NCBI GenBank assembly: GCA_036008465.1
Contig: DASYNP010000187.1
Location: 62,001-126,000 of the forward strand
Direction of reading: 5' to 3'
DNA length: 64,000 bases
Origin: DASPSM01 sp036008465
Lineage (GTDB): Bacteria > Planctomycetota > Planctomycetia > Planctomycetales > Planctomycetaceae
Shown in pieces: positions 50,539 through 60,800 of the stretch (positions are counted from its first letter, which is position 1; every line of letters begins with the position of its first letter). The position numbers were made by a program, and so were the translations under genes. The notes beneath the pieces are model-generated. The model was given only the letters and a program-made list of their open reading frames with translations. It made no database searches and was not told where the DNA came from.

Positions 50539-52188
50539 TCACATTTCCTTCAAACACTCGTGGACGAACTGAACCGCCATCGCTCCCTCGCCGACCGACG
50601 AGGCAACTCGTTTGACCGAACCGGAACGCACGTCCCCAGCGGCGAAAACGCCCCGCCGACTGGTCTCGAGCAAAAAGGGCTGGCGAGGACCAATCCAGTT
50701 TTGCGACTGCGCCAGCGACGGTCCGGTTTGAACGAACCCCTTTTTATCCTTGTCGATCTCCGGCGGGAGCCACTCGGTCCGCGGGGATGCCCCAATAAAG
50801 CTGAACACTGCGGGGACTTTCAGCGTTCGCGTCTCTCCCGTCTTTTTATTGATCAGCTCGACGGCGCTCAGGTGGCCGTCACCGCACATCCGCTTGACCT
50901 CAGTGTTGCAAAGCACCTCGATGTTGGAGGTCTGCTCGATCCGATGGACCAGATAGCTCGACATGCTCTTGTACAGATCGTCACCGCGAATCACCACGTA
51001 GACCTTGCGAGCCTGTCCGGCGAGGAAGACCGCGGCCTGTCCGGCGGAATTGCCGCCACCGACGACCACGACGTCCGACCCGCCGCACATCTGCGCCTCC
51101 ATCGGCGTGGCAGCGTAGTAGACGCCGCGGCCCTCGAACGTCTCGCACCCCTCGACGTTCAGCAGGCGATAGTCGGCCCCGGTGGCGATCAGCAGGCATT
51201 TGGCGGTGACTGTCTCGTCCCCGTCGAGGTGCAGCACCGAGTACATGTTGTCGAAGGTCAGCGTCGCGACGGAAGTGGGAATGGACAGGTGCGCGCCGAA
51301 CTTGTTGACTTGCATGACGGCAAGCTCTGCCAGCTCGCCCCCCGTGATACCGGCGGGAAAGCCCAGGTAATTTTCGATGCGCATGCTACGGCCGGCCTGA
51401 CCGCCTGGTGCGGTCCGCTCCAGCACGACGATTCGCAAGCCTTCGGAGGCACCGTAAACTGCGGCCGCCAACCCGGCCGGCCCGCCCCCGACCACGACCA
51501 GGTCATAGACCGTCTGTTCCAATTCATGGCGCAGGCCGAGGGCATCGGCCAGATCGCGATTGGTCGGGTTGCGCAACAGCAACTTGCCGCCCCACATCAC
51601 CACGGGCGTATCGGCTTCGCTCAACTCGAACCGTTTGAGCAATGCATTGACCTGGGGATCGGCCTCGAGATCGAGCCAGGTGTAGGGCACTCGGTTCTTG
51701 CTCAGGAAATCGCGGATCCGGAAGGTGCCCTGCGAATAGCGCGATCCGATCACGCGCGGGCCCACGAAGGTCCCTGGCTCGCGCAGCAATTGCCGACGGG
51801 CAATGAACGCCCGCAGGATCGTATCGCCCAACTCGGGGTGGTGACTGAGGAGCTGTCGCAGGGCTTCGGGTGACACCTCGTAGATTTCGCTTTCGCGGCG
51901 GACGACGGCCCTGACCAGCGCGGGACTACCGGTCACCTGCGCCACCTCGCCCGTGAAATCGCCGGGCCCGAGCATCACGACCGTTGTCGGCGAGTCTCCC
52001 GATACGTCCACGATCTCGACTTCGCCCGACTTGACCACGCAAAAGTTGTAGTTGCGATCGCCGATCTCAAACAGCGTTTCTCCCGCCCGATAACGCTTCA
52101 GCACCATCAGCGGGCACTGCCCGAGCGACGCCAATTCGGCCTCGCTGAGCTTGGGAAAGGCGATGCTTCGCAGTTCGCGGCTTTCCAT
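50539..52188 (-). CDS. cNMP-binding, thioredoxin-reductase-like flavoprotein lacking the CxxC
   Basis: 549 residues from the ATG at 52188, behind AGGAG with 7-nt spacing. Domains: a cyclic-nucleotide-binding beta-roll (about 15-130; RAGETLFEIGDRNYNFCVVK, LGPGDFTGEVAQVTGSP), a thioredoxin-fold linker without cysteines (about 160-230; FRIRDFLSKNRVPYTWLDLE), and a thioredoxin-reductase-like flavoprotein (about 235-545; VVGGGPAGLAAAVYGASEG, VVVVGGGNSAGQAAVFLAG, FAAGDVRSGSVKRVASS). Where thioredoxin reductases have CATCDG this protein has YYAATPMEAQMC, so the redox disulphide is absent. A known family of cNMP/TrxR fusions exists. It sits 34 nt after a UBP zinc-finger gene and may respond to cyclic nucleotides or redox state; its electron acceptor is unknown. 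Confidence 0.92.
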   Translation of the reverse strand: MESRELRSIAFPKLSEAELASLGQCPLMVLKRYRAGETLFEIGDRNYNFCVVKSGEVEIVDVSGDSPTTVVMLGPGDFTGEVAQVTGSPALVRAVVRRESEIYEVSPEALRQLLSHHPELGDTILRAFIARRQLLREPGTFVGPRVIGSRYSQGTFRIRDFLSKNRVPYTWLDLEADPQVNALLKRFELSEADTPVVMWGGKLLLRNPTNRDLADALGLRHELEQTVYDLVVVGGGPAGLAAAVYGASEGLRIVVLERTAPGGQAGRSMRIENYLGFPAGITGGELAELAVMQVNKFGAHLSIPTSVATLTFDNMYSVLHLDGDETVTAKCLLIATGADYRLLNVEGCETFEGRGVYYAATPMEAQMCGGSDVVVVGGGNSAGQAAVFLAGQARKVYVVIRGDDLYKSMSSYLVHRIEQTSNIEVLCNTEVKRMCGDGHLSAVELINKKTGETRTLKVPAVFSFIGASPRTEWLPPEIDKDKKGFVQTGPSLAQSQNWIGPRQPFLLETSRRGVFAAGDVRSGSVKRVASSVGEGAMAVQFVHECLKEM

Positions 52189-52222
52189 CGTCGCTCCTGT
52201 TATGCAGAGCAATTCTCAGAAT

Positions 52223-52510
52223 TTAGTCGCGCAGGTAGGGCACGAATTGCTCCGGGACAGTCAGCTGCTCCTCGTCGACGAAGCACCAGGCCCACCGCTC
52301 GTCCGGCTCGAAGGAAGCCATCACGGGATGATGCGACTGGTGGAAATGTCGCGTGGCATGTCGGCCCGGCGAGCTGTCACAACAGCCGACGTGACCGCAG
52401 GAGAGGCAGAGCCGCAAATGAACCCAAGGTGTACCCTGTTTCAGACACTCTTCACACCCCTGAGTCCGGGGCGGAGTCGGAACGAGACCCTGCAAATGAT
52501 GGCAGCTCAC
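52223..52510 (-). CDS. UBP-type zinc-finger protein
   Basis: 95 residues with a GTG start at 52510 behind AGGAG (7-nt spacing). Zinc ligands are visible in CHHL, CEECL, LCLSCGHVGCC and RHATRHFHQSHHP, the Cys/His pattern of the UBP/ZnF domain, which in eukaryotes binds the ubiquitin C-terminus. The tail has WAWCFVDEEQLTVPE. Bacterial stand-alone UBP fingers are often found beside cNMP/thioredoxin-reductase-like genes, as here, and probably work with them; the ligand in bacteria is unclear. Confidence 0.93.
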   Translation of the reverse strand: MSCHHLQGLVPTPPRTQGCEECLKQGTPWVHLRLCLSCGHVGCCDSSPGRHATRHFHQSHHPVMASFEPDERWAWCFVDEEQLTVPEQFVPYLRD

Positions 52511-53077
52511 AACGGATCTCCTGGTGAACGATCGTTTCGTTCCACGTCGCGATGTCGTTGCAAATCGTGAGCCTGATGATGACCCCCGACGGCAGCCATC
52601 GTCGCAATTGATTTTTGGGTTTCCTGCTCCGTTTTGATAGGGCAGGGAATTATAGGCGCGAACCCGAGATGCCGGTTTCCTCGAAGTACCGGTTTAGCAA
52701 TCCGGCGATCGATTGTCATAAGTCCTTGATTGGCCCACGACTTGCGGAAAACTCAGGAGGCGTCTTACCGTTCCTGCTTACCCGAGAGGGCGGAAAGTGG
52801 CCCCCGATTTGCGGGTCTACGTTCCAAGCAGGGCGGAGCCTTTCCGACGCGCCGAGGCGGGCAATCTCGCGCTGGTCCAACGCTGCCGAACTGGCAGCCG
52901 GCATTAACGCGTCAAGCTTTCCGGGGCTGATGCGAACTACGTCCCAGCCGGGCGCGAACAGTGGCGAAAATTTAGTGTCTTAGTGCTAAGAATTTTGATC
53001 TCTTGCTCTTGCGTTAAGAATTTCGCACCGTCACACTCGGGGTTAAGCGGGCGAATTTCGATTTCAATGAGGGCAGA
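52511..53077. other. Divergent intergenic region upstream of the TPR membrane protein and zinc-finger genes
   Basis: About 570 bases without a convincing gene, containing promoters for both flanking operons. AT-rich stretches near 52980-53030 (TTAGTGTCTTAGTGCTAAG) contrast with the GC-rich surroundings and may hold the promoter of the gene at 53078. No repeat or terminator was recognised. Confidence 0.5.
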
Positions 53078-54340
53078 ATGGAATCGACGCAGGTCGGCCG
53101 CAGTGGCTTGGAGCGCGGTCTGGCGGAATTGGAAGCGCTCGGCCTGGTCCGACCGGCCAGCGTGCTATTGTCCGAGTACCTTTCCGCCCTGACGGCCGAG
53201 GACGTTCTCGACGTTGCCACGGCCGAGCGGGTCTCTTTGGCCTACAACCGCGCGAAGTACTCCGCCGCCGCGGACGACTATTCCGACGTGCGCGAGGCCG
53301 TTGCGTCCCTCGATCGGGTCGCCCAACGGCTAGCGGCCCAGAGCCCGCAAGACCGGCAGCAAATCGCAAAGCGAATTCAGGACCGAATTCAAGCCCAACC
53401 CGCCGAACAACTTGCCGAGCGCGAGACGGAGAGTCTGGGCGGCGGCTCGAAAACCGCCCCTCCGCCGAAAGGATCCCCTCAATCGGCGCGACGACATCAA
53501 GCCACTCGCTCGAGCGTCGAACAGGCCATCTGCTCTTTGGAGTCTTCCGACACGAACGGCCCGCTCGCTTCGCCCACGGCGGCACCGCCAGCGACTGGCA
53601 AACGATCGCGGTCGCCTCGTGTCTCGCTCGCATTAGCCGCCGTGGCGGCGACCGTGACGTTCTTTGGCGGTTACTTTTTCCGCGACGCCGTCAACAAGTT
53701 GCCGGTCGTCGGGACGGACGGCGCGAGTTACGGATCCGAAGAACCAGGCGCCCGCGACCCTTGGAAGGACTTGGAACTATGGCTGAACGGCATTCGATCG
53801 CCGGCCGATGAAGAGGCGCGGTCCCGACAAGATGACAGAGCCAGGTGCGCCGTCCCGGTGAGCCTCGTCCGTCGTTGCGGCGCACTGGATCGACTCGGGT
53901 ACGAGCTGGGGATCGCCTACGAACCCAATAACGCCAGCGTGCTCAACGATCTCGCCTCCATGTACCTGGAGGACCGAACGAATCCAAAACGTGCGTTGGA
54001 ACTGGCCAAAAGAGCCTTGGACCTGACGCGCAAAACCGCCTTTCTCGATACAGCCGCCGAGGCTCAGTATCGGTGCGGCAATGTCCGCGAAGCGATCCGA
54101 CTCGAGCAGGAATCGCTCACCAAAACGGTCGCGTCAGCAGGAGACGACCAAGAGTTCCGCCAGTACCGGGAAAGTCAGCTCAAGAAATTCCAAGACGCCG
54201 AACAGATTCGCACGGCGGCCCAGGCTCCCCTGTCTCCTCTTCCGGGGAGCGGGATCAGCGCGCCGAGCATCAACCCCGGCAAGAGCGAAAGCCGCGGCCC
54301 GCTGGCAAGCGGCCCTTCGAGCAAGCCAACCGGCTCGTAG
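53078..54340 (+). CDS. Single-pass membrane protein with helical cytoplasmic region and TPR-like C-terminus
   Basis: 420 residues. Residues 1-115 are charged and helical (SGLERGLAELEALGLVRPAS). A linker rich in Pro/Ser/Arg precedes one transmembrane helix (SLALAAVAATVTFFGGYFF, about 188-207). The exported region ends with two TPR-like repeats (NNASVLNDLASMYLEDRTNP, ALELAKRALDLTRKTAFLDT) and a polar tail. The overall plan, cytoplasmic regulatory helix, single TM, exported TPR, resembles planctomycete anti-sigma or adaptor proteins, but no sigma gene is adjacent. Function unknown. Confidence 0.7.
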   Translation: MESTQVGRSGLERGLAELEALGLVRPASVLLSEYLSALTAEDVLDVATAERVSLAYNRAKYSAAADDYSDVREAVASLDRVAQRLAAQSPQDRQQIAKRIQDRIQAQPAEQLAERETESLGGGSKTAPPPKGSPQSARRHQATRSSVEQAICSLESSDTNGPLASPTAAPPATGKRSRSPRVSLALAAVAATVTFFGGYFFRDAVNKLPVVGTDGASYGSEEPGARDPWKDLELWLNGIRSPADEEARSRQDDRARCAVPVSLVRRCGALDRLGYELGIAYEPNNASVLNDLASMYLEDRTNPKRALELAKRALDLTRKTAFLDTAAEAQYRCGNVREAIRLEQESLTKTVASAGDDQEFRQYRESQLKKFQDAEQIRTAAQAPLSPLPGSGISAPSINPGKSESRGPLASGPSSKPTGS

Positions 54341-54564
54341 TCGACGTGCGTAGCACTCTGCCGACTGCGGACATTATTTTCACGCCGCTTTAGGGTTGAA
54401 GGATCTGCACCGGGTGATCTCGTCGCTGCGCAATCGCGGCGAGTTTGGTGGAGACGCCCTGGAGACGTTGTTGATCGTTCCTCCCGCGGGGACGATCAAA
54501 CCGAAACTGCTCCTTTTGATCGGCATCGGCGACGAAAGTTCGCTTTCAGAGACGTGAAGGCCGT

Positions 54565-57500
54565 TCATTTGGTAGTTGCGGACGCCGTCTTTGATGACTT
54601 GGCCCACTGGATCACGTAGTAGAACACGGGTGTCAAGAAGATGCCGAAGAGCGTCACTCCCAGCATGCCGCTAAAAACGGCAAGGCCTAAGGACTGCCGC
54701 ATCTCGGCGCCGGCTCCTGTTGCAATTACGAGGGGCACGACGCCGAAGATGAAAGCAAAGGACGTCATCAGGATCGGACGCAAACGCAGACGGACGGCTT
54801 CGAGCGTCGCGTCACGCAGCGAGCGGCCCTGTTCTTGCTGCTGCTTGGCAAACTCAACGATCAGGATGGCATTCTTGCTGGCGAGTCCTACTAGCACCAC
54901 GAAACCGATCTGCGTGAAGATCGTCACCTCCAGCCGGGCCAGGCCGACGCCGACGATGGAGCAGAGCAAGCACATCGGCACGACGAGAATCACGGCCAGC
55001 GGCAGGCCCCAGCTCTCGTATTGTGCTGCCAGCACGAGAAACACAAAGACGACTGCCAGTGCAAAGACGTAGATGGCCGTATTTCCCGCTTCGAGTTGCA
55101 GAAACGTGAGCTCGGTCCAATCGGACGCCATCGATCGCGGCAACTCTTCGCGCGCCAGGTCCTTCATCAAGGCGATGCCCTGGCCCGAACTGGTGCCCGA
55201 CGTCGTGTTGCCGGTGATCGCGGCCGCGGAATACATGTTGTAACGCATCAGCGAAACGGGACCGCTGGTATCGCGCACGGTGAGCAGGGTGCCCAGCCGG
55301 ACCATCTGCCCCTGGTTGTTGCGGACCTGTAGCTTCTTGATGTCGGCAACGCGATCCCGGTAGCGCGGATCGGCCTGCACGTTGACCTGCCAGATCCGCC
55401 CAAACTCGTTGAAGTTGTTGACGTAGTAGGAGCCGAGGTAGACCTGCAGGACGTTGAAGACACTACTGACCGGTATCCCGAGTGCCATGCATTTGGTGCG
55501 ATCGATGTCGAGATAGAGCCACGGCGTGCTCGCGCGGGAGCTGTTAAATAGGCCTGTCAGACCGGGCGTCTGGTTGCCGCGCGTTACGATCTGATCGCTG
55601 ACCCGCTGCAGGTCGCCCAAGCCAAGATTGCCACGGTCCTCGATGATGAGTTTGAAACCGCCCGTGGTCCCCAGGCCATCGATGGGCGGTGCGCCGAAAG
55701 TCGAGACGATGGCCCCGCGGACTTCCTGCTGGCAGCGCTGCCGGAGCGCCGCCGCGATCGCATCGGCGCTGAGCGAGGGGCCTTGTCGCTCGGCAAACGG
55801 CTGGAGCATGACGTACAGCGAGCCGAAGTTGGGAGCGTTCGCGTTTAAGATCAGCGACTGGCCGGAGATGCCGACCGTGTGGTCGACACCCCGGGTATCG
55901 TGGGCGATCCTCTCAATGTGCGCCATGACTTTCTGCGTTCGTTCCACGGAGGCCGAGTCGGGCAACTGGACGTTGAGGAGGAGGTAGCCCTTGTCCTGTT
56001 GCGGGATGAAGCCGGTCGGAGCGCTCACGAATCGGAAATAGGTGAGCACCAGCAGCCCGGCGTAGACGACAAGCGCAATCACGCTGACACGCAGCAGGCC
56101 GCCCACCAGCCGCACGTACAGGGCCGTGCTGGCGCCGAAGACCCGGTTAAACAATCGAAAGAACCATCCCAGAACCGTGTCCAAGAGCCAGGTCATTGGA
56201 TCGCGGCGACTGCCGCGCGGCTTCAGCAAGAGGGCCGCCAAGGCGGGGCTCAGCGTCAAGGAATTGAAGGCCGAGATCACGGTCGAGACGGCGATGGTGA
56301 CCGCGAACTGGCGAAAGAACTGGCCGGTCACTCCACCGAGGAAAGCACAGGGCACGAAGACGGCGCAGAGCACCAGAGCCACGGCGATCACCGGTCCCGT
56401 TACTTCGTCCATCGCCTTGCGCGCGGCGTCCCGCGGGGCGATTCCCTGCTCGAGCCAGCGCTCGACGTTCTCGACGACAACGATGGCGTCATCCACCACG
56501 ATGCCGATGGCCAGCACCAGTCCGAACAACGACAGATTGTTGAGCGAATAGCCGAGCGCGGCCATGACGGCAAAGCTGCCGACGATGGCCACGGGCACCG
56601 CAATCAGCGGGATCAGGGCGGCGCGCCAGTTCTGCAGAAACACCAACACCACGATGGCGACGAGGATGATGGCGTCGCGCAACGTCAAGAAGACTTCGTT
56701 CACTGACTCGCGAATAAAAGGAGTCGTGTCGTAAACGATGCGGTAGTCGAGCCCGTCCGGGAAACGCGTCTTCAACTCGTCCATCTTGGCGTAGATGCCC
56801 TTGGCGGTCGCGAGCGCGTTTGTGCTTGGGAGTTGATAGATGGACAGCGCCACCGACGGCTGGCCGTCGAGCGTGCTGGACTGCTCATATTGCTGGGCCC
56901 CCAACTCGACGCGCGGGCGTCCGTCGGGCGCCCGCGTCACGACGTCGCGGAGGCGGACGATGCCGGTGGTCTGTGGCCCGCTGATCGAGCTCCCTTGACC
57001 GATCTGAGCGCTGTTGCCGCTCTGGCCGGTCGAGCCCGAGACCGCCGTCGCCATCAGGCCAGTCGGCGACGCCTGCACCAGCGGATTGCCCTGGGCCGCC
57101 TTGATGACGATATCGCCGAACTGCTCTGGCGTGGTTAGTCGGCCCAGCGTGTTGACGGTCAGCTCGAATTGTTGGCCCTTTGGTGCGGGCGGCTGCCCGA
57201 TCATCCCGGCGGCCACCTGGAGATTCTGCTCGCCGATCGCGGTGATGATGTCCGAGACATCAATCCCGAGTGCCGCCATCTTGTCCGGATCGAGCCACGC
57301 GCGCAGGCTGTAATCGCGCTGCCCGAGGTAACTGATGCCCGCGACGCCGGGCAGCCGGTTCAGCTCGTCCTTGAGATAAATGGTTGCGTAATTGCTGAGA
57401 AACAGGCTGTCGTAGCGCTGATCGGGCGAAACCAGGTTCACGATCATCAGCGTGCTGGGCGACATCTTTTGCACATTGATCCCCTCCGTCTGCACGAGCG

Positions 57501-57861
57501 TCGGAATGACCGGCAGGGCGAGCGAGACGCGGTTTTGCACCAGCACTTGGGCCATGTCCGAGTCCATTCCCAGCTTGAACGTCACGGTGAGCGTGTAGCT
57601 GCCGTCATTGGCGGAAGTGGAGGACATGTAGATCATGCCTTCGACGCCACTGACCTGCTCTTCGATGGGAACGCCCACCGTGTCGCGCACGGTCTGGGCA
57701 TTCGCGCCCGGGTAGTGTGCGGTCACCAGCACGGTTGGCGGGGTGATATCCGGATATTGGGCCACCGGCAGCGTGAACACCGCCACGCCTCCCGCCAGCA
57801 CGAAGACGATCGACAAGACCGAGGCGAAGATGGGACGGTCGATGAAGAAATGCGAAATCAC
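54565..57861 (-). CDS. RND efflux permease (HAE1/AcrB-like), second of tandem pair
   Basis: 1098 residues from the GTG at 57861, which overlaps the stop of the upstream pump in GTGA; the frame extends upstream but lies within that gene. It begins MISHFFIDRPIFASVLSIVF, typical of AcrB. The proton-relay aspartates are Asp457/Asp458 in LAIGIVVDDAIVVVENV, and the TM10 lysine lies in LASKNAILIVEFAKQ, so coupling residues are intact. An insertion of about 45 residues (roughly 255-300; Gly/Ser/Gln-rich, TAVSGSTGQSGNSAQIGQG) sits in the first porter region, where AcrB has only a short loop. It probably forms a pump with the upstream permease and the adaptor, as MdtB/MdtC do, though here both subunits look active. 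Confidence 0.95.
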   Translation of the reverse strand: MISHFFIDRPIFASVLSIVFVLAGGVAVFTLPVAQYPDITPPTVLVTAHYPGANAQTVRDTVGVPIEEQVSGVEGMIYMSSTSANDGSYTLTVTFKLGMDSDMAQVLVQNRVSLALPVIPTLVQTEGINVQKMSPSTLMIVNLVSPDQRYDSLFLSNYATIYLKDELNRLPGVAGISYLGQRDYSLRAWLDPDKMAALGIDVSDIITAIGEQNLQVAAGMIGQPPAPKGQQFELTVNTLGRLTTPEQFGDIVIKAAQGNPLVQASPTGLMATAVSGSTGQSGNSAQIGQGSSISGPQTTGIVRLRDVVTRAPDGRPRVELGAQQYEQSSTLDGQPSVALSIYQLPSTNALATAKGIYAKMDELKTRFPDGLDYRIVYDTTPFIRESVNEVFLTLRDAIILVAIVVLVFLQNWRAALIPLIAVPVAIVGSFAVMAALGYSLNNLSLFGLVLAIGIVVDDAIVVVENVERWLEQGIAPRDAARKAMDEVTGPVIAVALVLCAVFVPCAFLGGVTGQFFRQFAVTIAVSTVISAFNSLTLSPALAALLLKPRGSRRDPMTWLLDTVLGWFFRLFNRVFGASTALYVRLVGGLLRVSVIALVVYAGLLVLTYFRFVSAPTGFIPQQDKGYLLLNVQLPDSASVERTQKVMAHIERIAHDTRGVDHTVGISGQSLILNANAPNFGSLYVMLQPFAERQGPSLSADAIAAALRQRCQQEVRGAIVSTFGAPPIDGLGTTGGFKLIIEDRGNLGLGDLQRVSDQIVTRGNQTPGLTGLFNSSRASTPWLYLDIDRTKCMALGIPVSSVFNVLQVYLGSYYVNNFNEFGRIWQVNVQADPRYRDRVADIKKLQVRNNQGQMVRLGTLLTVRDTSGPVSLMRYNMYSAAAITGNTTSGTSSGQGIALMKDLAREELPRSMASDWTELTFLQLEAGNTAIYVFALAVVFVFLVLAAQYESWGLPLAVILVVPMCLLCSIVGVGLARLEVTIFTQIGFVVLVGLASKNAILIVEFAKQQQEQGRSLRDATLEAVRLRLRPILMTSFAFIFGVVPLVIATGAGAEMRQSLGLAVFSGMLGVTLFGIFLTPVFYYVIQWAKSSKTASATTK

Positions 57862-60800
57862 TCGTGTTCCCCTCCACCCGGCGGCTCGGTCGGAGTTTGG
57901 CGAGGCGGCCGACGGCTTGCCAGCCGTTGCAGTGCCAAAACCACGAGCGCGCCAAAAATCGCGCCGGTCACAGCGATGGCCACTTCCCATGCCAAAGGCA
58001 GCCGCGTGAGCCGCGCCACCAAAAAGCCGCTGGTGAATCCCAACACCGCGCCCACGGCCGGCGAGCCCACGAGCCGGACGACACCGGACGTGAAGAGCCT
58101 CGTCTCACCCAGTCCCTGGAGGACGTTGAAGAAGACCGGCGTGAGGAAGATGCCGAACAGCGTCACCCCCAGCATTCCGCTGAAAACCGCCGTCCCCAGC
58201 GACCACCGCATCTCCGCACCAGCCCCAGTGGCGAAGACCAGCGGGACGACGCCCAGGATAAAGGCGAACGAAGTCATCAGGATCGGACGAAGTCGCAAGC
58301 GCGCCGCCTCTACCGTGGCTTCATAGCGCGGCTTGCCCTCCTGACACAGCTGCTTGGCAAACTCCACGATCAGGATGGCGTTCTTGCACGCCAGCCCGAC
58401 CAGCACCACCAAACCGATCTGCACAAAGATATCGACGTCCTTGTGGGTCAAGAGCACCCCGGTGACCGAGCACAAAAGGCACAACGGGACCACCAGGATG
58501 ACCGCCAGCGGCAGCGCCCAACTCTCATACAGGGCGGCCAGACCTAGGAAGACGCAGACCACCGCCAGAGTAAAAACGTAGATCGCGGTGTTACCGGCCC
58601 GGATCTGCAGGAACATGATTTCGGTCCATTCCGAGGCCATGGTGATCGGCAAGGTGTCGCGGGAGACGCGATTGACCTCCTGGATCACGTCGCCGGTGCT
58701 GACGCCGGGCGCCGAGTTACCGGTGATGGGAGCGGCGGTGTAGAGGTTGTAGCGCGTGATGTAGACCGGGCCGCCGATTTCGCGCGGATTGACGAGCGTG
58801 CTCAGCAGGACCATTTGGCCCCACTTGTTACGCACCTGCAGCAGCTTGATGTCGTCGACGCGGCTGCGGTACCTGGCGTCCGCCTGGAGAGTGACTTGCC
58901 AGTACCGTCCGAACTCATTGAAGTTCGTGACATAGAGCGAACCGAGGTAGGTGCCTAGCGCCTGGGTAACGTCCTGCTGCGACACGCCCAACGAATAAGC
59001 CTTCGTCCGGTCGATGTCGGCGTAGAGCTGGGGAGTGTTCGAGCGGAATTGGGTCGACACGCCGACGAGCCCGGGCCGGGCCTGGAGCTTATGGACCAAC
59101 TGGTCGGTCTGACGCTGCAAAGCATCCAAGCCGAGACCAGCTCGGTCCTCGACCATCAGCTTAAAACCGCCGGCGACGCTCAGGCCCGGGATGGCCGGCG
59201 CCCCGAAGGCGACGACTTGGGCTTCCTTGATTTCACGGGCCCAGGCGGCCCTCATGCGAGCCACAATGGCATCCGAGCTCAAGTCAGGGCTGGTCCGCTT
59301 TTCGAACGGCTCGAGGACGACGAACATCGAAGCGAAGTTTGGGCTGTCGGCCTGCAACACAAAGGAAATGCCCGAAATCGTGATCGTGTGGGCCACGCCC
59401 TTTATCCGACGGGCGATCGCCTCGATGTGGGACATCGCTTCCTTGGTCCGCTCGAGCGAAGCGGAGTCGGGGAGCTGGATGTTGCAGATGATCCGACCTT
59501 GGTCCTGCGCCGGAACGAAGCCCGTCGGCGCTTTGTGAAAGACCCACCCGGTCAGCACCAGCAGGCCGCCGTAAACAAGCAGGACAAACAAACTGCCGCG
59601 CAGCAGTCGGCCCACCACCCAGGCGTAACCGTTGGTGGTCGCGCCGAATACCAGGTTGAACGTCCGGAAGAACCAGCCCAGAAGTGCGTCCATCAGCCAA
59701 GTGAGAGGGTCTCGGTGACCGGCGTGCTGCCGCAACAGGATCGCCGCCAAAGCGGGACTGAGTGTCAGCGAGTTGAAGGCCGAGATCACAGTCGAGACGG
59801 CGATGGTCACGGCAAACTGCCGGAAGAACTGGCCGGTGATGCCGCTGATGAAGGCGCAGGGGACGAACACTGCGCAGAGCACCAGAGCCACGGCGACCAC
59901 TGGTCCCGTCACTTCGTCCATCGCCTTGCGCGCTGCCTCGCGGGAGGACTCGCCACGCTCCAGCCAGCGCTCGACGTTCTCGACGACGACGATCGCATCG
60001 TCCACCACGATGCCGATTGCCAACACCAGGCCGAAAAGAGAGACGTTGTTCAGACTGAAGCCGATCGCCTTCATCACGGCGAATGTGCCGACGATCGCGA
60101 CGGGAACCGCGATCATCGGGATCAAAGTGGCCCGCCAGCTTTGCAGGAAAACCAGCACGACAATGCCGACCAGCACGACCGCCTCGAGCAGCGTGCGCAC
60201 CACGTCACGCACCGATTCGCGGATGAACGGCGTGGTGTCGTAGGCGATCTGGTACTCCACCCCCTCGGGGAAGTTTGCTTTCAGCTCCACCATCTTGGCG
60301 CGAATCCGGTTGCCGACGTCGAGCGCGTTCGTGCCGGGCAGTTGAAAGACGGCCAGCCCCACCGACGGGCGACCGTCAAAGGTGCAGCCGAGGCTATAGT
60401 TCTGATCCCCCAACTCGACGCGAGCGACATCGCGGAGGCGCACGATCGCAACCGCCGGCTGGCCAGGGCCGCCGCTTGTGCCGGCGCTCGACGAGCCTCT
60501 GCTGTTTGAGCTGGAGCCGGACACTCCTGACGATGAGCTGGTCGAACTCACTCCGCTGAGATTGGTGGTTGCCCCGCCGGCGGTGACGGCCGCCCCGGCG
60601 CTTGCGGCCCCACCAGTGGTCTGAGCGCCGCCGATGGTGGTTGTTCCGCCGGTCGCCGTCCCAGTCGCGCCGGATCTCGCAGTGCTACCGCTGGTCGTTC
60701 CGGTCGCGTTCGCGCCGGACGTCCGAGCGTTTGTGTTTCCTGAGTTGGCACTGGTGGGCGATGTGCTGCTGCCAGGCGTGGTGCCGCTCGTAGTCACCGA

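Noticed and set aside
55879..56706. 275-codon His/Asp-rich open frame on the plus strand
   Set aside because: Antisense shadow of the RND permease; its His/Asp/Gly bias is what the reverse strand of such DNA produces.
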